This document shows positions 29,593-41,429 of a DNA stretch of 64,000 bases, in pieces (within the stretch, counting starts at the first letter, position 1; every line of letters starts with the position of its first letter). The notes beneath the pieces are model-generated. The model was not told the DNA's origin and ran no database searches. It saw only the letters and a list, made by a program, of their open reading frames with translations. Origin of the DNA: Macrocystis pyrifera (lineage: Eukaryota; Sar; Phaeophyceae; Laminariales; Laminariaceae); NCBI GenBank assembly GCA_031763025.1, contig JASSKH010000005.1, positions 9,952,849 to 10,016,848 on the forward strand. The letters run 5' to 3'. The translations under genes and the position numbers were made by a program.

Positions 29593-32285
29593 TTGGCATC
29601 GTACTTGGCAATATTTTAGTTTTTTGCTGTTTGAGTTACATCTTTTGTTCGCTTGTTTCGTTTTCGGGCGTATGTTTTTTTTTTTACGCTTGAATATCGC
29701 AAGGCGCGATGGAGACTCGAGTGCGGGAAGGGTCTGCTCCCCCTCCCCGGCAATCAAGACACTGGGACCCGTGGTTCCCCTGTTGATCGACAGTTCCTGG
29801 CCAACACGGCAACAGACTCATCGTCCCGCCTCTGGCCCCTGCACCCTCTGCGCCAACTCTGGAGCGCACCGCCAAGTCGCCTCTGGCCTAAGCATCTCTC
29901 GGCTCCTCCGAACGAGTATGACCAGGCAAGACGCTCTGCACTCCCGAGCCTGATTCGACCAGCCTTCGTTCTCCTCCATCTGACCCGCTTCTCCCTCTTC
30001 CTAGAGCTGGCGATCAAGGAGGGCAGTTTGATCGACCGATATAATTCGTTTTTTTCCACATCTTCGTCTTCTGGGAAAGGCGGTCAGCCGAGGGCTACTC
30101 CGTTGCCCCTATTTCCTTCAACGGTCGTTTCTGGTCGAGGATCTCGCCCTGGGGGCACCGCCACCGACGAGACCGTTCCAGCCTTGGCTTCGCGCGATGC
30201 ACGTAGCAGTTTGTCGGGTGCTCGGCCTGCTTTTCTCCTACCTCCTCGAGTTCATGCTGCAACACACGAGGACCGAGATCCCGACGGGGAGATTTTTTTC
30301 CGTTCCTTTGCCAGGAAAATGGCACAGTGGAATTTGGTATGGAGGTTATCTTCGCTACCGCTGTTAGTATGGACGATTATCCTCATCGGGCTTTCAGTAC
30401 AGGAACAGTTGTCGCGGCTGACACATACCAGGTATGCGGTTAGTCAGGTGCTGTGGGTGGAGACCCATCAGGCATATGTTTCCCCGCCACGCTGCATGCC
30501 TGGGTTCATATCCGTCAGCCCTTTGCTCGCTGTGCCCGTCGCATAGCACGTCACGTCGCTGCTACTGCTGTAGCAACTCCAACTGTTGTGTCCACTGCAA
30601 TATACGCTTCTGCTTTTGTTCCTACTCCTGCCCATGATCCAGGAGCGGCTTTGCCGCCCAACAATACCCGTAACCCACCTGCTACTTTTCTTCGACCATC
30701 CCCTCGCCAGATGCCTTGGACCCTGTCCCTGCGCTTCTTCCACACGCCCGTAGGGAAATTTCTGAAGACCGCTCCGCCAGGTCATGCCCGTCGCCCAGCC
30801 AGCGGACGCGAGGGTACGGTGCATCACCCCATGGCCACCGCTCGAGCCCTGCCTCAGATCACAGCTTTCCGTCCGATCCTCTCCAGTTTGACCACCCCTC
30901 CACTCTCCTGGGGCTGGTCCACTTTGACCTCCCTAACTCTGCGGACGCCAAGCTCGACTTCACAGGCCGAGGACACCCAGAAGCTCAACCGGGACCTTCA
31001 GACTCCGTCGTGCGCGACTCAGCATCGCAAACAGCAGACCTCGTTTGGCGAGGCAGCACGGCAGCAAGACTAGCTCGTCACAGCAGCAGCAAGCGCAGCA
31101 GCAGCTGCTGTTGCAACAGGAGCAGTTGGGGCAATAGCACCAGCTGTAGCAGTAGTTGCTACAACGACGACAACAACAATGTGACAGTGGCAGCGACAGC
31201 CCTGACAGCAGCCGTTACCCCCCCTCCTCTTCCTCCGCAGGCCTCGTTTAGCGCGGCCATGCCTGCCGACATCACGCCTCACGGGCAGCCTCTGAACTAT
31301 CCCTCGCCGCTACCGCTTTCTCCGCCATGGTCGCACGTTTGGGCTCGCCCCCTACGCCCACAAAGCTCCCCCCCCCCGTGCGATGCCCATCATAGCGCGC
31401 CAACGGAGGGCCGGCGCCCAAGCCTTACTAGAAGACAGTATTGCCTGCATGGCGTACGAGCCTCGGTCAGCCGTTTCGACGGATACAGTGGCGGACGAAG
31501 TGTAGAGTGTCCGCGCTATCTCGCTTGAGCTACCGGACGAGAAACGTTTGTGCGCAGACGAGGCGTGGGGTCCAATGAGGGACGGCTCGTATGTGACACA
31601 TCGGCGAACGGACATCATTGCGCCTACTGATTGTCCTTTGGCGCTAACATGATGCTTCTCCCACGACCGTTCTTTGGCCCAAACCGCAGTAGGAGAATTA
31701 ATTCAAAGCCTGCCGCTCGTCGCACTCCGACAGCTGGGACCACAGGAGAGGGAGGCCGAGCTGCAACCATAGGAGAAGTGGCGCGGGCGGTGGCGGCAGT
31801 GGTCACGGAGGCTCTCACAGGCGCTCAGGAGGAGGCAGTGGCTCGGGCGGCGGCACCAGCCGCGACGAACGTTCCCAGCGCCGCACAGGAGGAAAAGGCA
31901 GCTCGGAAGGCGATAGAAACGGTCAGCGCAACGGACGTAAAGGGACCCGCAGGAAGGGCGGGTACAACCACCTTTCGAGATGCGGCTACGGAGGGCATCG
32001 GAACCCCTCGCACGGAGGCGCTTGCGGAGCTGACGGCTCCATCCTCTTGGGAGAACGCGGCAAGGGCCTTGCCCACCCCAAGATCACTGTCGGGAGTGAC
32101 AAAAGGTAAATGGTCACTCCTCTGGTTGACATAGCCTCGTCTACTGAGATGCGTAGCCGACTGACTATGTTCAATGACAGCGCCAGGCCCATGTTATCCA
32201 ACGTGTTCCGCGCTCGACCGTCGTCGCGCCGCCGCAACTGCCGAGGCTAGACGCGTCGCCACCGTGCGGTGAGCATACGTGACTC
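29593..32285 (+). pseudogene. Probable 5' internal and gag N-terminal region of element B
   Basis: Ser/Pro/Arg-rich plus-strand frames run from 29653 to 32134 without a recognised domain. GCAGCAG-rich stretches occur near 31.07-31.2 kb. It is assigned to the gag N-terminus only because it lies between the LTR relic and the recognisable gag. Confidence 0.4.
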
Positions 32286-33330
32286 TAGGTCTCGAGGACA
32301 ACGTTCGGATATCAACTCTCTGTTTTACCTTCTCGGTAAGCCCGGGGGGAGCCGCGCAGCAACTTACCCGCTCGGTTAACTCGTCCCTGTCCGGTATTTT
32401 CATGGTTTGTAAAGAGCTATGCCCAGAGGACCTGCGCTTCACTACGTGGGTCCTAGGCTGTGAGTACTCCCTCCAGGAATCGTTTGTGCATGCCATCATG
32501 CCTGGCGAGATTACGACCGCCCCTGTTACTACCTTGATTGACGGGTATTTTGGACAAGTGTCGCAGTCCCTCAAGGGTGGAACCGCGGGGCCCGAGGTGT
32601 TTACTTTCCAGTTATGCGTGCTGGGGGCAGTCCACGTGAAGTTGCATACTTTTGGCGTGTCCAACGAGACTTTCTTTAGCGATTTCAGTCCGGGCTTTCG
32701 CGTGGTAGTGTCGGCAGTTAGACAGGCACGGAGTGCGGTTTGCCCCCCGGGGTTGAGGTAGTGTTAGAGGTAGTTCGGATGGTAGTTAAAGAACAGTAGT
32801 ACCCCAGCTTGATGCCTACGCTGTACCTGGGAGTTTTGGCTGCGGAACCAATACCGTTCGGTACTTGGGACGCCATGTGGTTGGCCGTCCAGAACCTTGC
32901 GAACAAGAAGACACTAGCCATCAATGGCTGCTAAACAATCCTTGCCTGTTTCTTCGACGGGTGGACGGTCACCCGCCCCGGCGGCACCCCGGCCCACCGG
33001 CAATGGACGTGGCAAGGTCGGTGCGTCTTCCCAGTCACCTGGATGGCAGATCGGACGGCGCATTAGTAATATTCTTCGACGGGTGGACGGTCACCCGCCC
33101 CGGCGGCACCCCGGCCCACCGGCAATGGACGTGGCAAGGTCGGTGCGTCTTCCCAGTCACCTGGGTGGCAGATCGGACGGCGCATTAGTAATGTTGTCAT
33201 GAAGGTCAACCGACCCATTCCCGGCGGAACCGACCCGTGGCTTGACTCATTTTATAAATTCAAATGCTGGTCCATGGACGACCACCATTCTAGCGAACTT
33301 TACGCTGTTTGCGCCTCTTTAACGCCAACG
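32286..33330 (+). pseudogene. Ty3/gypsy gag relic (element B)
   Basis: AAQQLTRSVNSSLSGIFMVC, PEDLRFTTWVLGCEYSLQES and TTLIDGYFGQVSQSLKGG parallel the gag of element A at 13.7-14.2 kb. After a stop near 32760 it continues as YPSLMPTLYLGVLAAEPIPF and GTWDAMWLAVQNLANKK. It then reads FFDGWTVTRPGGTPAHRQW (duplicated) and DPWLDSFYKFKCWSMDDHHS, all with counterparts in element A. Several stops show it is dead. Confidence 0.8.
32951..33194. repeat. 122-bp direct tandem duplication within gag B
   Basis: TCTTCGACGGGTGGACGGTC starts at 32951 and again at 33073. The two units are almost identical through GCGCATTAGTAAT. Element A has a single diverged equivalent, so the duplication is specific to this copy and recent. 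Confidence 0.92.
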
Positions 33331-33344
33331 CTCCTCCTCTGTGG

Positions 33345-34260
33345 AGATAGAGGCTCCCATGGATTTGCATTGGCCCAATGGTTCTGCACGGGCCTCTCAT
33401 GTTCGATGGGTCTTTCATGGGTTACCCATGCGTCTCCTGTCGGATTCCCATGAGGATTTCGTAAGGATCCATGGGAGTGCAGGCCAATGGGTTACCCTTG
33501 GGTATCCCAAGGATCTCTCATGGGCCTCCTATTACGGGGGACCATAGTAAATAGGACCAATTGTTGTTAGTAAAAAAAGGAAAATATATAGGTTTTATGT
33601 GTGTACCGTAGGTCCTATTTTCTATGGTCCCCCGTAATAGGAGTCCCCTGGGAGACCCATGGACCCGCACAATAAACCTATGGGAGGCCCATGGGTTACC
33701 ATGGGAGCATTATGATCCCACGAGAGTCGTATGCCAGACCCATGACAGACCAATGAAAGCGTATTAAACCCCTACTGTAAGAGACAGACAAAAGTCCCAT
33801 GGAAGCCCCATGGGTCCATGCGATGGGTCCATGGGCCTTCCGTGGGCATAAATGTTTCCACGAGTAATCCATATGACTTCGCAGGGTTACAGTGCTGGCC
33901 CGTGGAACTCCCGTGATGCTCCCATGGGTTTGCAGTGCTTCCCATTTAGACGCCCATGGCTCTCCCATGGGATTTTATGGGTCTCTCATGGGAGTGCGCT
34001 CGATGTGTTCCCGTAGGCCTCCCATTGGACCTGCGTGGGACTCCCAGGGACTCCGGTCTGCCATGAGTTTACAGCGTATGTATGTATTTCCTATGGGGCT
34101 TCCAAGGGCTTACAGTGCTGACTTGGGACTCCGATTGGTTTGTAGCGCTCACATGAGTATCTCATGGGTATCCCATCGCAGGAGTCCCGTGGGCATCTTA
34201 TGAGACCACCATGTGTCTCGCATGGAGTTGTCGTGTTTCCATGGGGACTTGCATGGGGCT
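33345..34260. repeat. Second CATGGG-rich array
   Basis: Same family as 23600-25510. Linker orientation changes at least twice: 33.35-33.53, 33.64-33.87 and 33.89-34.25 kb. A MITE is inserted at 33532-33637. Confidence 0.82.
33530..33639. mobile_element. TA-flanked MITE, copy 1
   Basis: A 106-bp core (33532-33637) has inverted ends TTACGGGGGACCATAG and its complement, flanked by TA at 33530-33531 and 33638-33639. TA duplication suggests mobilisation by a Tc1/mariner-type transposase. No coding capacity. Confidence 0.8.
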
Positions 34261-34468
34261 AGAGTGCCAGCCGGTTAACAACACCGATTGGTTACTTGTT
34301 ATTGCGCACACATGCAAGGAGTACCATCAATAACAGAAATCTGTCGATTAGATTGGATTGGTAAAACAGAAGTAAACGTCATCCTTTCAGATCTGATTGA
34401 CAATGCACCTGTTAGGCATCTGTAGAGTTGCTCATAGGGGATGGGGGGCCTACAGTATTGGTCTTTGT

Positions 34469-34770
34469 TCGTCAAGTATTCAGGTCTGATTGGTAACGGC
34501 TTCCACGTCTGGAGTCATTGTGGATTCTGGATTGCCTTCAATGTGGATGGTGCATTATGATTGGAACAGGCCGGAGCACTACACATTGACAGATGGCAGA
34601 TACAAGACAAAAACTATGCTGTTCTCACTCCTCTTTGTCATCTGACAATGTGTACTCCTAGCGCTTGTTGCATCAGTCATATTGATCATATTATACCATC
34701 CACGTTGAATACCGAATCCAATTACTTCAGACATGATACATGTTACCAATCAGACCTGAATACTTGACGA
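34469..34770. mobile_element. Short inverted-repeat DNA element, about 300 bp
   Basis: TCGTCAAGTATTCAGGTCTG at the left end is matched by its exact complement ending at 34770. The perfect terminal inverted repeat is close to 29 bp, with imperfect pairing for about 90 bp per arm. No target duplication is clear and there is no reading frame for a transposase. Confidence 0.75.
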
Positions 34771-35339
34771 AAATGCTCGTAGCAACTCCTAACCGACATA
34801 ATCAGACCAGTTCACCCCCGCACAGTACACGCTGTGCTGTTGCGATAGTTCCCGTATGTGTGCGCTGACTAACGTCGTGTGGGCCGAAAATTGAACCATC
34901 GATATCAACTCAGCGCGTGGACTTTGGCATCATTACTACTGGAGTACTCGGGGAGCCCGCAGCAGCCTATGATACTGTATGCATTGACGCGTGCCACGAC
35001 TGGGGTAGCACATTTTGGGCGAAAAAAATGTGACTGGCGCGGCGGCGACAAAAAACCTTTTAATTTAGGCGCCTAAACGCACTTTGTCTTCAAGAGGCTT
35101 TCGGGCATATGTCCACGCGCATGTTGTTTTTTTTTGCCTCTAGCGGCACCCTCGGTGGGAACACCGGGGGGGGCCTGCGCTCCTCATCTGAAAAACTATC
35201 ATCGATGAAACCCCATTCTTATTTTGCGGTTTACAGTTTTTTCGAAATATGCGCTTAGGGTCATTTTGGGTCACGCTCTTACGGAAATTCTTCAACCTTG
35301 TATGAGGGGGGCCGAGCCGATCACGAAACAAAATGGTCG
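34771..35339. other. Nothing recognised
   Basis: No credible frame, repeat or RNA gene seen. Confidence 0.4.
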
Positions 35340-35560
35340 GATTTTTAGCGTGACGGACATCATACACCCGAGCGCAGCACAGTTGTTCCACCTGTAATCG
35401 TGCTTGGCCCTCGTGCCCGCTCGCAGACAAGGCGCGCTGCTGCGCTTTTGCAGTCACATGCATCCCTCGGGCGACTGCCTGTCGCCTGACTTGTCTCACA
35501 TCGACCATTCAGATCCCGCGTGTCGCCCGGGCCGTGCTGACAACACCATTTGCTGTGGAT
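35340..35560 (+). repeat. Dispersed repeat related to 50430-50580
   Basis: GTGCTTGGCCCTCGTGCCCG, GCGCGCTGCTGCGCTTTTGC and CTCGGGCGACTGCCTG parallel a second copy at 50.45-50.57 kb. By eye they are roughly three-quarters identical. The encoded peptides are not recognised; a decayed retroelement frame is possible. Confidence 0.5.
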
Positions 35561-35984
35561 GCACTTCAAATGCCTCCCGCCTACACGGCGGATGTCTTGC
35601 CCACCCGGTCAAGGTGGACCGGAGTGTTATAAGGCTTATGACTGGGTAGGCGATTGGATAACCTTTCGCCAATAGCCCAAGGGATGAAGACCTTAACAAA
35701 TGACATCGTCGGCAGGACATGGGTCGTTGGTCGTGAGGTCGAATCTCACGTCCAGCACGAAATCACTCTTTAAAGAAAAGTGGATTTCCTCATGCTAGTG
35801 TCGTTTACACGGGGACCAGGAGTGCCGGGCACTCCTGGTGCTCGCGGCGGAGAGGCTACGGCGGCAATCGTGCAGTCGTCTTCGCCAGGACCAGGAGCGA
35901 CAAGCATGCTTGGTGCCGGCGGGGAAGAGCCTACGGCAGCTGGACGGCGGCCGTCTTCGCGGAGATTTCCCCCTCGGGGGCGCA
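35561..35984. other. Nothing recognised
   Basis: Contains a short T-arm-like hairpin at 35733-35749, judged insufficient for a tRNA gene. Otherwise no feature. Confidence 0.35.
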
Positions 35985-36440
35985 AGGGTATGTTCGGTAG
36001 GGTGTATGTACCGGTATCCGGGGGATTTCTGATGTGTGTATCGAACTTGCCGACGTGTCGGGTATCGGCATTGAGATCGTACTGAACTTACCATGGTGTC
36101 GGGCACCAGTATTGAGTTCTCACCGAACTATACCGGATCGGTCGGTAGGGTATTGAGGCCGTACCGAACCACTTAGGTATAGAGTAAACACCCCCGGTAT
36201 ACGGTCGGTCTAATACCCCCACCGAAGCGCTGGGTGCCGAAATATCGGGCACTTCAGTAGTATTGACGTTGTACCGAACTTGCCGAAGTGTCGGGCACCG
36301 GTGTCGAGTTCGTACCGAATCATACAGGAGTGTTCGGTAGGGTATTGCGGCCGTACCTAACACTCCGGGAAGGTTCGGTCGTTGCCGAGCAAATACCCCC
36401 CGTGTACTTTGGTACGTACGCTATCGAACACACCCCCTTG
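35985..36440. repeat. Decayed tandem duplication, about 190-bp period
   Basis: TTGCCGACGTGTCGGGTATC near 36048 recurs as TTGCCGAAGTGTCGGGCACC near 36281. TCGGTAGGGTATTGAGGCCG near 36141 recurs near 36330. Shorter TTCGGTAGGG and CCGTACCGAAC phrases are scattered between. No coding signal. Confidence 0.6.
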
Positions 36441-36923
36441 GGAATTTGGATTGGCCAATTTGACAAGTTTTTTGGCCAAACTGTTTTTGGTGAACACTCG
36501 ATCACCCCTTCGTTGGCAAGTTTGTGGAAGTTTGGAATTGCCATTCATTTGGCAAATTTTATCATTGAATAATAGAAAGAGTTGAAAACACAAACTCGCG
36601 AAACCTTGACAAAATTTGGTCGCATTTGTGTTTCTTCGGTAGAAGAACCCTCCATAGCAACACACAGTAGAGGACATCTAATAAGAAACAGACTAATGAG
36701 AAAGCCAGGCTGAGCTTTTCTAAAAAAACAAGAAAACCGCCAGGCTGTAGGCCTCCGCTGCAACACAAGAAATGTCCTTAACCCTCCTGTGGCAAAGCCC
36801 CAACGCCTTCGGATCCCCTGTTTCCTGCCCACATTTTTTTCACCGTGCATAATGAGAACAAGTGGGGGCAGTTCAAATCCATTGTGCTTTCACGACAGGT
36901 TCGTGTCCTACCGTCAACTCCAC
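36441..36923. other. Nothing recognised
   Basis: No supported gene or repeat. A short GCATAATGAGAACAAGTGGG near 36846 echoes the LTR edge at 36926. Confidence 0.35.
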
Positions 36924-37217
36924 TTATAATGAGAACAGGTCGGGACACTTTGTATCCCTTGCCAGGTTTGCATATTCCCCAGGTACTAGGGTTGCCTATT
37001 GCGCAGGTACTGGCTGGTATTCACATTGCTTAGAGATACGAAAGACCAGCTTTATCCCCTTTAGAGCACGATGAAAGACTGAGGAGTCTGATTACCTCGC
37101 TGGAAACTCCCGGTTTGCATCCAAGATACGCCTCCCAAGTACTACAACTACGATCCCAAAACCTATTACTATGTAATAACCGGTCATTCTGCATCATTCA
37201 GTACAGGTCCCATTACA
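36924..37217 (-). repeat. LTR relic of the gypsy A/B family
   Basis: GGTCGGGACACTTTGTATCC, AAGATACGCCTCCCAAGTAC and the end CCCATTACA align with 16531-16799 in the same orientation. No internal element sequence was recognised on either side, so it is a solo LTR or deletion remnant. Confidence 0.75.
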
Positions 37218-38600
37218 CTTTTAAGAAAACGTACTGCAGTTCAACCTACATATGAACACACATTTTCAATTTCACCAGGTACATATTTAGTGTGCTCCTG
37301 CACATATCTACGTACTCGTGGTTGTATCACTACTACTCTGTAGAATACCATATGTACATCTATTTTGTATTTGACCATGTTTTTGTGTTGCTGTTTCATA
37401 TTTTCAAATGTAGTACACAGCAGTACAGTTACTACATGTCATGGTGTCTCACGAGAAAAAAATTCATCCGCGTAGAGAACGGAAACCAATGGATCCATCG
37501 GTTTTTATGCACAACATCACAGGGAGGAGCGAGGGGAGCAGGACTATTACTGTAAGTGTATGTAGCAGACTCAGCAGACAGATTGTGCGGTCCCCATTGA
37601 GTCAATCGATAGTGTTATGCAGCCAGCCTCAAAACGGTGCCGGCGGTGGGCGAAACGAAACACACCAAAGAAAGGGAGTCTTCAACTTGCAGCAGATACG
37701 AAGCGGATTTGAAAAGCGCCGCTCGCGCGCGTCGTGTTTATGAAGAAAGACATACATGTTGTCAAACCTTTGACCCGCCGTGGAGGGTACAATGCGACGG
37801 CACACGCATATGATCTCGCCGGAATTATCAGGAATGTGTTGTCGAGTAGGCACGATAGGCGTTTCTCCCAAAACTCTAAACGGCTTGGAAGTAGAGAAAG
37901 GGTTTGCAAAGAAACACAGTCGATTATCATCTATCTACCGTTTAGCCGTTACTTATGGACAATAGGTTACTGCCCACGGGATCGTACTTTTTTTGCTCGC
38001 GATGTTTTCGGGTATGTTATATAATAATGATGGATCCAGCTACAAAGCCGCACTTTTATGGTCATACCTCCTATGGGCAATTGGACTCATTTGGCGCGGA
38101 GCGCCAAAAGCAAATGAGCAAGGCCGAGGGATCGAAAACGACCGAAGCCTTTCTTGCCCATGTATGGAAAAAACAATCTCGTCGTAGCGATGCGTACAGG
38201 CTTCGATTATTTTTCTAGGGTGCCTGCCTGTAGTAGTCGTGCTTTTGCAATACTATTACTGATGGCGAGAACTGTACTCGACTAGACCGATTTTCACTAA
38301 CCCGGCATCTACAAAAGCGAGCGAGCTTGGGCCAACGCGTAGGACTTGTTTAGTCGCAAGCAAGCTCGACTTGGTCTCAGTCGCTGTGCTGCTGTGGTTT
38401 TTGTGAGTTCTGAGTGCGGCCAGACTTAGTTTATGTTTCCGTTCTCCTTCCTGCAAACGCCCACGGTCAATAAATGTAAGTACGATATTATTGTTGGCCT
38501 TGTGCTCTCAGCGCTCCTCAGCGTTTCTTAGACGTATTTTTTGTCGTTGTTCGTGCTAGCGCGAGATGAGATCCACCTTACGCGATGAAACTGCCTCATC
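37218..38600. other. No supported gene
   Basis: AT-rich to mixed sequence with short frames on both strands, none with a recognisable domain or splice pattern. Confidence 0.4.
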
Positions 38601-39547
38601 GTGATCTCCGAGGTCGACTGTGTCGCGGGTGGCCTTGGGCGTGCTTACGTCATGCCCTGGCTGCCGGCTGACCGGGTGTGCTGTAGGCGTTTTTCACAGA
38701 AACATTTCAAATACGTCAGCTGTGAGTGGGACCAGTTGACTGGACCATACATGATTAATAACATTTTCCATGTGGGCAAGGACGCCACGTGCTCCACGCC
38801 CGTTGTGTGGTTGAAACCTCAGCGAGAGGCACGGCACCGGCACCACTCCATTGTCCAGTCGCCGACTGCGGAGCCCGGCATCCCAGACGGGACGCACTAG
38901 AGGCAGCGGTCCAAGCCGACCCGAGTCTTCGCAATCGGGCGACGCGGATGGGAGGGGGGACCATAGGTGACGAGGACCTACGCAGTCGGGGGCTTTGGTA
39001 CGGATGGGACTAAAACAGCCTGGGCGTAGGGCTACCACTCGATGCCGTTTCCTTGGAGGACCTGGGACACACGTTTCGTAACCGGGAAGACAGCACGGCC
39101 GCAGCTCGCAGGAGCACATGCGCGCCTGAGCGTTCACACCCTTGGTATCCATAACCACGCTAGGGAGAGCACCGGCCGAACCGGGACTCGGCGACACCGA
39201 ACTCGCTCCTGCGGGCGATCAAGTTATGGTACATCATGCCAGCTCTGCTCGACTCACCGGACGACCGGATAAAGAAGCGACAGAGGTCCGCGCTGGTGGA
39301 GAGCGGCGACATAGTGCTTCTGCTCTAATGGCTGATAACGTACACCAGGAGACAGGGCTTGAGACAACGGGATACCGTCCAGGAAGCTTCGGAAGAGGCG
39401 AAACTCGAATGAGCGTCATTGGCGTGTCGCCACGCGGGAAGGGTCAAAGTGGCAGCACGCAACCTTCTGGCAGAACCACGATCAGCGGGGAACGAGGAAA
39501 CGTAGAACACACTGCTGGCCAAGTTCCCCCCCGAAGACCACGCCGCC

Positions 39548-41201
39548 GTGTCCGCGGCGACGGCGGCCGCAGTACTGGCGAGCGCCACCGAGGTGGAAGA
39601 TGGAAACGCCCCCCCGTGGCGCCCTGACGATGAGTATGCGTCCGAGGTGCTCTTTGACGTTATCAACTCCCGGAGCGCCCTCTCAGGCCCCGGAAACTGC
39701 GGTCAACGATTTGCTCATCTACAATCCATCATTCAAACCGATATCGGCAGAGAGGAGTTCGGAAGTGGTATGACAGCCTTCTGGCGGAGAATCGTCGACG
39801 AGCCGGACGCGTTCCCGCCAGAGTTCTGGCAGCTCTTCCTGCAGTCGAGCCTCACTGCGTTGGGGTAACAGTGCCGGCCGGTTTGCGTGCGTATGGCATA
39901 TAGGAGGCTGGAGGAGGTAAACCGAGAGGTGAGGCAGTTTTGGTCACCGTACCCGGAGGAGTGGAGCATGTGGAATTGAGGGCTAGGATATTACACGAGA
40001 CGGGCAACTGGCTTGTTCTCACGGACTGCTCCAACGCCTTCAACACCGTGAAAAAGACGGCGGTGCTAGAAGAGGTGGCAAAATGCGTGCCAGCGCCCAC
40101 GCCTTTAGTGGCCAAGTGCTACGGCACAAGACCAGCCGACGCGTTTTGCGGATGGACTCAGTAGAGACCAGGACGATCGCTTGCTCCAGCGGTGTCCAGC
40201 AAGGAGCCCCATAGGACCAGCAATGTTCTGCCTGGCGTTGCGACCGGGGCTGAAGCGATTCCGGCAGGAATTCGAGAGAGAAGGAGTGGAAGCCTTCGGG
40301 TACATGGACGATGTCTCTCTCGGCCGTACAGGGATCACGGCCAACACGATTAGACCATTCGCCTTCCTCCAACGAGAGCTAGATGACATCGGCATTGTGG
40401 TCAACGCCGCCAAAACAGTGCCACTACCACCAAAAGGGCACGCCCCGGCGATGGACGAGAGTTCGCTCCTTGAAAGCGTTGAGGTCCGCATCGCAGACGA
40501 AGGAGGGGTGACGATGGTGTCCCGATCGGCACGGAAGATTACGTGCGGGGGCGGGCAATGAAGGTAGTGAGAGGGATTGGCGCGCGGGCCACCTTGCGCG
40601 CTGCCTCACTAACATGCCCGACAAACAAGCTGCGGCCCTTATCACCGTCGAATCTCTTGGGCAACGGACGAGTGACCTCGAAAGGGCTCTGGACCCGGGG
40701 TTGTCCCTCGAAGCATGTAAAATAGCAGACAACGGAGCGCAGTGGGCGTACGAGAAAATCCTCGAACTACCGGGAGCAGCGGAGGCACAACCGTTTTTCC
40801 AGGAGGGGTGCCAGGATAGTCGGCTCACTCTCAAACCTTACCAGCAAGCCCAAGCACGCCTTTCTACGGGAGCGGGAGGGTTAGGGCTGCCGTCGACAGA
40901 AGCAAGGATAAAATCGGCATCGATCGGAAGTAGGGTGGGGGCCTTGCCGGAGGTCCTAGCAGACCTCACAGGCCCGTTAGGCGAAAGGTTGAGGAGGGGG
41001 TTCCCAGAATCAAGCATCATTGCTCAGCTGGGAGACAGCTTGCGGGAGACTAGAGATACATGGGGGGTGTCACAGGAAGCGATGGCGGGCATCGTCCCCG
41101 AATCTTGGTTAGAACGGGGTCTAGACGCAGAGGGGGACCTGGCCCAAAGACCCCCAGAGGCCGACATGCTGGCTGCACACGACGCCATAACCACGATCTA
41201 A
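39548..41201 (+). pseudogene. Reverse transcriptase of the REL-type non-LTR element
   Basis: N-terminal part: FWQLFLQSSLTALG. RT blocks: NWLVLTDCSNAFNTVKKTAV (catalytic Asp), a CSSGVQQG-like step with a frame change, GPAMFCLALRPGLKRFR, and the active site GYMDDVSLG with YMDD at 40301-40312. The thumb and beyond carry DIGIVVNAAKTVPLPPKGHA, NMPDKQAAALITVESLGQRT and RLSTGAGGLGLPSTEARIKS. At least four frame changes or stops lie between 39.87 and 41.2 kb. The catalytic residues themselves are kept. Confidence 0.8.
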
Positions 41202-41429
41202 CGCAAAGTCCAACGGAAGTTGGGCAAGCTGGTAAACCAAGGTCGGCACGCAGCCCACGCTGCCTCGCTGGAGGAGCTCCCGGAGACAGCACGCCCCCCG
41301 GACCGGGCGAACCGATGCGTGGAACTGAAACCAAAGCCCTCGCCAAGGCTCGCTATAGGAGCCTACAGGGGACAGGAGCCAAGGCGTGCCTTCGGGCGAG
41401 ACCAACGGACTCACTCCGGGTCATGCCCA

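Larger units (their letters stand above)
29061..33330 (+). mobile_element. Ty3/gypsy element B, decayed, same family as A
   Basis: A plus-strand LTR relic (clear at 29385-29592) precedes a gag relic (32286-33330) whose peptides match gag of element A. No protease, RT or integrase follows; the CATGGG array starts at about 33345 instead. The left limit at 29061 (TGTTATAAC) is tentative. Confidence 0.7.

Noticed and set aside
35711..35760. T-arm-like hairpin GTGAGGTCGAATCTCAC followed by GTCCAGCA, possible tRNA gene
   Set aside because: No D-arm, anticodon arm or proper 5' acceptor strand at tRNA spacing; too short for a cloverleaf.
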